This document shows positions 13,001-14,998 of a stretch of 14,998 nt of DNA, one piece after another. This DNA comes from Desulfobacterales bacterium. GTDB taxonomy: Bacteria; Desulfobacterota; Desulfobacteria; Desulfobacterales; 4be13. Both the position numbers and the translations under genes were made by a program. Under the pieces are notes generated by a model. That model was not told the origin of the DNA. It did not search any database and saw only the letters and a list, made by a program, of their open reading frames with translations. Within the stretch, counting starts at the first letter, position 1. The number at the start of each line of letters is the position of its first letter. The stretch is from contig JAOZRQ010000042.1 in NCBI GenBank assembly GCA_029940115.1, positions 4,383 to 19,380 of the forward strand, written 5' to 3'.

Positions 13001-14998
13001 TGTGCCATCGGCGTCGATCAGTTTCACGGTGGTCCAGCCAATCCCGGACTCGTCCGCATCCTGTTCGCGGTTGCCGTTTGTGTCCTCAAAGACCGTTCCA
13101 GACACCTTGCCTTGGACAAGGTCCCCGAAATTCACGATCTGGCCGGCACCGCTGGTCATCGTGATGTTCACCGTATTGGAGGTGGTGCTGGTATATCCGG
13201 TCGGGTCGGCCTCCTCAAGAGTATAGGCGCCAGGAGTGATGTCGCCGGCAAAGGAGTAGGAACCGTCCCCGAAGGTGAGGGTCTCCTCCTCCACGCCATT
13301 GGGCCGGGTCATCTTCACGACCGCCCAGCCGATGCCGGGGTCGTTCGGGTCACGGGTGCCGTCGCCATTCACATCCTCATATACGACTCCGGATATCACC
13401 CCCTTCCTGATATCTCCGAAGTTGACGACCTCACCGCCACCGCTCTTCATGCTGACCGTCACCTCGTTGAGGGTGGTGCTCGCATATCCTTCCGGGTCGG
13501 TCTCCTTGATCGTGTAAAAACCAGGATCCACATTGACAAAGAGATAGACCCCCTTGTCGTTTGTTGGGGCCGTCTTCACGGTTTGTCCGGTGTCATCAAT
13601 CAGTGAGACGGTCACGCCGACGAGTCTCGGTTCCTCCCCCCACCTGCCGTTGCCATCCATATCCTCAAAGACCACGCCGGATATGCCGCCCTTTTGGGTG
13701 TCCCCAAAATTCACAATCGCGCTCGCCCGACTGACGGATCCGATGGTGACCGTTTTCTCATTGGCCGTGGTGCTGATATATCCTTCCGGGTCGGTCTCCT
13801 TGATCGTATAAGTGCCCGGCTCGACATCGGCGAAAAGATAGGACCCGTCATCGAATGTCATGGCCGCGTAGATTGAGGTGTCGGTCGCATCAATCAGTTC
13901 AACGATCGCATCCGCGAGTCCGGGGTCGCTCCCGCCCCGAACGCCGTCGCCATCCATGTCCTCAAAGATCGTTCCGGAGATTGTGGCATTTTTGATGTCC
14001 CCGAAGTTCGCATTCTGGTATGCCCCGCTGCCGATGTTGACGGTCACCCGGTTGGTGGTGACGCTGGTATATCCGTCCGGATCCTCCTCCTCAACGGTGT
14101 AAACGCCGGGATTGATGTCGGGAAAAAGATAGGACCCGTCATCAAACGTGACGGCTTGGAATCCCACCTGTTGGCCGGCACCATCGTACAGCGTCATGAG
14201 TGTGTATGCGATCGGGGGCTCCCCGTCTTCCCGCTTGCCGTTGCCATTCGTATCCTCAAACACGATGCCACCGATCTTGCTCTCTCCAAACAGACCGAAA
14301 TCCACGGTCGTGGTACTTTCGGCGGGTATGTTGACGGATGCCGGGTTGGACGTCGTGCTGGTCAGCCCCGTTGGGGGGACCATCTCCACCTTGTAATTTC
14401 CAGAAGGGACGTTGGCAATGGTGTAAGTCCCATCCGCGGCGGTCGTGGTCTCCTTCACCAGCGAGGTGCCCTCAAGCAGCCTCACGGTCACGCTCTCTTT
14501 AGGGGATTCACCGAGGTCAGTATCCCACGTCCTGTTGGCATTGACGTCGTCAAAGACCACGCCGGCAAGGGAGCCTCGCTTCCGTGTGTAGCCGAAGTCG
14601 GCGGTTCCCGAGCCGCCGGCCGCGAGGGTCTGGCTTGCGGGGTCGGTGCCGGTGGTCAGATTGAAGTCGGTGGTGACATAGCCGGAAACATCCACGCCAT
14701 ATGTGCCGGCCGGCAGACCGGGGAAGCTGTATTTTCCGTCCGCCGCGGTCGTCTGGGAGTCAACGGCTGTGGTGCCCATCTTCAGCTCCACTGTGACGCC
14801 TCCCAAGCCGGCGTTGCTCTCATCATCCTTGACAAGGCCGCTGATGCCGGCGTTTTGTTGCTGGTATCCCACATCGGCAAACTCGGCTGTCCCAGCCTTC
14901 TCCTGGACCGACAGAGATACTGGCACGTTGTTGGTGGTCAGGACAAAGCCGGCCGGCGGGGTGATTTTGGCGATATGGGTGCCGGCGGGCTGGCTGGT
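1..14998 (-). CDS. Giant SdrD_B/CnaB-type repeat surface protein, internal fragment (both ends missing)
   Basis: One minus-strand frame (codons at 14998-14996 down to 4-2) stays open across the window, giving 4,999 codons with no stop seen. The translation is an unbroken series of about fifty beta-sandwich units, each with a start like SGTVFEDLNGNG or GGxVWNDTDADG, a middle like DGSYxFxGVxPGxYTV or GDYAFxxLxPGDYVVEF, and a closing strand. This is the architecture of SdrD_B (serine-aspartate repeat B) and CnaB/SpaA stalk domains in secreted or surface-anchored proteins. Family knowledge suggests an extracellular, calcium-stabilised stalk used in adhesion, cell contact or as a surface layer; the specific role here is inferred and unknown. 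The signal peptide, any ligand-binding head and any anchor must lie outside the window. Unit lengths differ only by multiples of three bases, so selection has kept the frame. Composition is rich in Thr, Gly, Asp, Val and Ser and almost free of Cys. A large secreted repeat protein with a non-adhesive role is the main alternative. Confidence 0.95.
1016..2005 (-). repeat. B16-B18: two short units and one long unit
   Basis: Units: B16 1688-2005, B17 1370-1687, B18 1016-1369. B16 and B17 are exactly 318 bp; B18 is 354 bp and long-form (DQGNNDLVDSDADPTTGQT). B16 has a divergent centre (VVVRLIVVATGSDDLLTATN) with no Thr run. B18 opens LGGDVWNDTDADGIQNADE, with Asn at loop position 9 in place of Asp. 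Confidence 0.88.
2006..2347 (-). repeat. B15: long-form unit inside the short-form region
   Basis: This 114-residue unit starts LGGQVWNDTDADGIQDADE. It keeps the full acidic segment (NQGADDAADSDANPTTGRT) but has a trimmed loop (SLVDSGNSTTTDE). Both neighbours are short-form. Confidence 0.87.
2348..3607 (-). repeat. B11-B14: family B units, mostly short-form
   Basis: Units: B11 3287-3607, B12 2981-3286, B13 2666-2980, B14 2348-2665. B11 is intermediate: where other units have either SLGADGRT or the long acidic segment, it has SSLVSTETGVQTDPI, without acidic repeats. B12-B14 are close to consensus (DTDADGIQDADE, DTDADNIQDPDE, DADEDGVQDADE). B13 has a small acidic insertion, PEDEDFQF, in place of PxGYQF. 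Ends read GGIFEPADLGG or similar. Confidence 0.88.
3608..4513 (-). repeat. B8-B10: short-form units
   Basis: Units: B8 4205-4513, B9 3917-4204, B10 3608-3916. B9 (96 residues) is the shortest complete family B unit because the loop after VTVTLAD is trimmed (WGIETTT). Their calcium loops lack the usual Gly at position 6: DTDADTVKDAGE, DTDADNTQDAGE and DPDMDNVQDVDE. Asn there is structurally acceptable; Thr in B8 is less usual. B10 has an extra residue pair in DETDLMSDVTV. Confidence 0.87.
4514..5176 (-). repeat. B6 (short) and B7 (long) units
   Basis: B6 4859-5176 (106 residues) starts ISGQVWNDTNEDGIQDAGE and is the first short-form unit: the acidic DSDAD segment is absent and the link reads SSLDADGRTETITL. 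It contains the second Cys of the window (VVECELPA). B7 4514-4858 (115 residues) starts VGGRVWNDSNRDGIQNDGE and is long-form (DVGDDATDSDADSDGRTETI). The two forms therefore alternate here. Confidence 0.88.
5177..5548 (-). repeat. B5: classic long SdrD_B unit
   Basis: This 124-residue unit begins SIGNYVWLDEDQDGIQDAGE, the textbook SdrD_B opening. It carries a longer surface loop after VKLVDPN (ADLDDIEMTVLETATT) and the full second acidic segment (DQGDDDAVDSDADATGQ). The calcium loop DEDQDGIQDAGE satisfies all EF-hand positions. Confidence 0.9.
5549..5875 (-). repeat. B4: highly divergent unit with a second acidic loop
   Basis: This 109-residue unit starts LGGWVRFDENKDDDYPAEEG. The Trp has moved two residues upstream and the calcium loop is distorted. 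The centre reads DGHYIGDAETDVNGTYAFDQ and then VEVDVNDNDLPDDVIPYSE, where DVNDNDLPDD could be another metal-binding loop. It closes DQADVNFGYRKRT, the same FGYxRKR type of end as U2. It is the least typical unit of family B, possibly a different SdrD_B subtype inserted in the array. Confidence 0.8.
5876..6964 (-). repeat. B1-B3: long-form SdrD_B units
   Basis: Units: B1 6587-6964 (126 residues), B2 6233-6586 (118), B3 5876-6232 (119). All carry WYD after the first strand, while later units have WND or WDD. All also carry the second acidic segment between the YQF-like strand and the GRT strand (DAFDSDANL in B1, DDATDSDVDQ in B2, DDARDSDASS in B3). The B3 calcium loop has two extra residues (DANEDGIQDDAADE). 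B2 contains one of only two Cys residues found in the window (PSICEFTS). B1 has an extended strand region (VKPSEKYAFTLKDAWNG). Confidence 0.88.
6960..6994 (-). repeat. Short direct repeat at the A/B junction
   Basis: The 14-base plus-strand string ccgatgccggtctt occurs at 6960-6973 and again at 6981-6994, 21 bases apart. On the coding strand this is a 7-codon duplication, giving KTGIGLV followed by KTGIGNN. The second KTGIG leads directly into the first Trp-containing strand of family B (NNVWYDTD). Because the shift is seven whole codons, the frame is kept. Confidence 0.85.
6965..7297 (-). repeat. U28: last family A unit and the A/B linker
   Basis: The unit begins ITGTVFEDRNANGAEDLSEL and ends SDTASFGYVAEG after about 95 residues. 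About 16 residues of linker follow (DTILMKKTGIGLVKTG) before the first family B domain. The closing FGY, in place of FGD, is the form that ends SdrD_B arrays. The unit is more divergent than its neighbours (PDLDGFVKTTPDE). The basic linker (Lys, Lys, Lys) contrasts with the acidic domains on both sides and may be a flexible or protease-sensitive hinge (inference). Confidence 0.85.
7298..8461 (-). repeat. U24-U27: second copy of the four-unit block
   Basis: Units: U24 8171-8461, U25 7883-8170, U26 7595-7882, U27 7298-7594. Unit starts lie 1158, 1155, 1155 and 1155 bp below their partners in U20-U23. Around 8110-8175 and 9265-9330 the DNA is almost identical (one base differs in the first 50 or so, in the codons for the GNGAQDAGEPG stretch). 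U26 has drifted in its second half (GFIDATPAE in place of GFVSTTPNE). U27 has an extra Thr run (TTTTTANGSY) and a longer turn (KTSNPTGF). Confidence 0.85.
8462..9619 (-). repeat. U20-U23: first copy of a duplicated four-unit block
   Basis: Units: U20 9326-9619, U21 9038-9325, U22 8750-9037, U23 8462-8749. Each matches the unit four places further on. U20 pairs with U24 (both RGLGGV and a Ser-rich SITxAGxSSS strand), U21 with U25 (both GAQDAGEPGIGWV and NExIIRI), U22 with U26 (both TRDAGExGIAGVTVRL and DATGTT). U23 and U27 pair more weakly. The Ser-rich insert of U20 and U24 (AGESSSAAVNF, AGSSSSATATF) occurs in no other unit I translated. Confidence 0.85.
9620..10486 (-). repeat. U17-U19: regular family A units
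   Basis: Units: U17 10196-10486, U18 9908-10195, U19 9620-9907. Loops read DVNGNGSRDVGE, DMNGNGERDAGE and DLNGDGTQDADE, all with the five side-chain positions 1, 3, 5, 9 and 12 of an EF-hand loop filled by Asp, Asn or Glu. From here towards the C-terminal side every unit has the F-type turn (GFISTTSNT, GFTSTTPDE, GFVSTTPDE), so the Tyr/Phe alternation of the trimer region ends at U16. Confidence 0.88.
10487..13105 (-). repeat. U8-U16: three repeats of a three-unit block
   Basis: Block 1 is U8 12818-13105, U9 12524-12817, U10 12236-12523. Block 2 is U11 11948-12235, U12 11654-11947, U13 11366-11653. Block 3 is U14 11075-11365, U15 10781-11074, U16 10487-10780. The first unit of each block has a loop with DxNGN and a Y-type turn with x-TxNT after it (U8 GYTSITANT, U11 GYISTTPNT, U14 GYASITANT). 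The second and third have DxDG[ND]. The third has an F-type turn (GFSSTTPNE, GFTSTTPNE, GFTSTTTNQ). The loops of U10 and U16 are also alike (DLDGNGERGEGD and DLDGNGKRGEGE). Blocks start 870 bp apart, which suggests they spread as trimers. Confidence 0.82.
13106..14275 (-). repeat. U4-U7: regular family A units
   Basis: Units: U4 13982-14275, U5 13685-13981, U6 13397-13684, U7 13106-13396. Their acidic loops read DTNGNGKREDGE, DMDGDGVRGGSD, DMDGNGRWGEEP and DVNGDGTRDPND. The middle Y-x-ETDPEGY signature is present in U5 and U6, EEDPDGY in U4 and EEADPTGY in U7. U7 has Tyr in place of Phe in its first strand (VVYED). In U5 and U6 the ninth loop position is Gly instead of Asp; in EF-hands that position binds calcium through water and tolerates change. 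Confidence 0.88.
14276..14569 (-). repeat. U3: first unit with an acidic loop, variant form
   Basis: This 98-residue unit starts LAGVVFDDVNANRTWDTDLG. The loop is degenerate: two extra residues precede the Glu that normally ends it, so it does not fit the strict 12-residue spacing. The middle reads DGTYTIANVPSGNYKVEMVP and the end TTTVDFGLFGESK. It bridges U2 and the regular units from U4 on. Confidence 0.82.
14570..14845 (-). repeat. U2: divergent unit without the calcium loop
   Basis: This 92-residue unit starts ISGLVKDDESNAGLGGVTVE, continues DGKYSFPGLPAGTYGVDVSG and closes SGTADFGYTRKRG. It keeps the beta-sandwich landmarks, but the 12-residue DxNGNG loop between the first strand and GLGGVTV is missing. 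It is the shortest full unit in family A. The FGYTRKR end resembles classic SdrD_B domain ends (compare B4, which closes FGYRKR). It looks like a hinge or spacer between a preceding region and the regular array (inference). Confidence 0.8.
14846..14998 (-). repeat. U1: C-terminal part of a divergent family A unit
   Basis: This is the last 51 residues of a unit whose start lies beyond the window. It reads AGTHIAKITPPAGFVLTTNN, then a strand rich in Val and Ser, then GTAEFADVGYQQQNAG. The PPAGF turn and the closing GTAEFADVGY match the second half of CnaB/SdrD_B units. It lacks the ETDPDGF form of the later units, so it belongs to a more divergent N-terminal part of the array. Confidence 0.75.

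Larger units (their letters stand above)
6965..14998 (-). repeat. Family A tandem domain array (U1-U28)
   Basis: Window residues 1 to about 2678 hold 28 units in tandem (U1 partial). Most are 288-297 bp (96-99 residues). The consensus order is: strand [IV]SGTVFED; acidic loop DxNGNGxRDAGE; GIAGVTVxLxDAxG; TTTxDGSYxFTG; VxPGxYTVEETDPDGF; xSTTPNEVxVTI; and the closing TANFGDxxxGT. The E-T-D-P-D-G-F/Y segment resembles the CnaB/SpaA signature, while the acidic loop resembles SdrD_B, so the units sit between the two families. I saw no reactive Lys in the first strand, where isopeptide-forming CnaB domains carry one, so calcium rather than a covalent cross-link is the likely stabiliser (inference). 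Confidence 0.92.

Noticed and set aside
7298..14275. Regularly spaced short motif (tcctcaaagac on the plus strand) suggesting a CRISPR array or binding-site array
   Set aside because: Spacing is about 290 bp, far too long for CRISPR, and the motif is the reverse of the codons for VFED/FED at the first strand of each domain. It is kept for its protein sequence.
1..14998. Promoters, terminators, tRNA or rRNA genes, insertion sequences
   Set aside because: The whole window is coding in one frame; I saw no intergenic space, no transposase-like translation in place of the repeats, and no RNA gene signature.

Overview
The whole window lies inside one gigantic, partial protein-coding gene on the minus strand. 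Reading that strand in the frame whose codons fall on positions 2-4, 5-7 and so on up to 14996-14998, I translated from one edge to the other and met no stop codon and no break of frame. That is 4,999 codons, with neither the start nor the stop inside the window. The N-terminus lies beyond position 14998 and the C-terminus beyond position 1. The many ATG-to-stop frames on the plus strand and in the other minus frames are shadows of this gene's repeats.

The protein is a tandem array of about fifty small beta-sandwich units of the SdrD_B / CnaB-SpaA (prealbumin-like) type. Such arrays form the stalks of large secreted or cell-surface proteins. Nearly every unit opens with a 12-residue acidic loop of EF-hand form (for example DTDGDGIWDPDE), so the stalk is probably stiffened by calcium. 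Two families follow each other. Family A (about 14998 to 6965, units U1-U28) has units of about 96-99 residues built as [IV]SGTVFEDLNGNG ... DGSYxFTGVxPGxYTVEETDPDGF ... TANFGD. Family B (6964 to 1, units B1-B22) has units of 96-126 residues built as LGGxVWNDTDADGIQDAGETG ... DASGDYAFTDLxPGDYVVEFxLP ... GRTDTITL ... DAGMF. The switch lies at a short linker carrying a 7-codon duplication.

The array has structure above the single unit. Within family A there is a three-unit period (U8-U16, about 870-880 bp) and a duplicated four-unit block (U20-U23 against U24-U27, shifted by 1155-1158 bp). At the low-coordinate end of family B four consecutive units start exactly 318 bp apart and share long identical stretches, which points to recent amplification. 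The units nearest the N-terminal edge (U1-U3) and those around the A/B junction and just after it (U28, B1-B5) are the most divergent.

The source is a bacterium with fairly high G+C, judged by eye. Giant SdrD_B proteins of this kind are known from surface proteins of Gram-positive bacteria and from many environmental groups (Planctomycetota, Verrucomicrobiota, Kiritimatiellota and others). Nothing here fixes the phylum. No RNA gene, mobile element, CRISPR array, promoter or terminator is supported, and no stretch of the window is intergenic.
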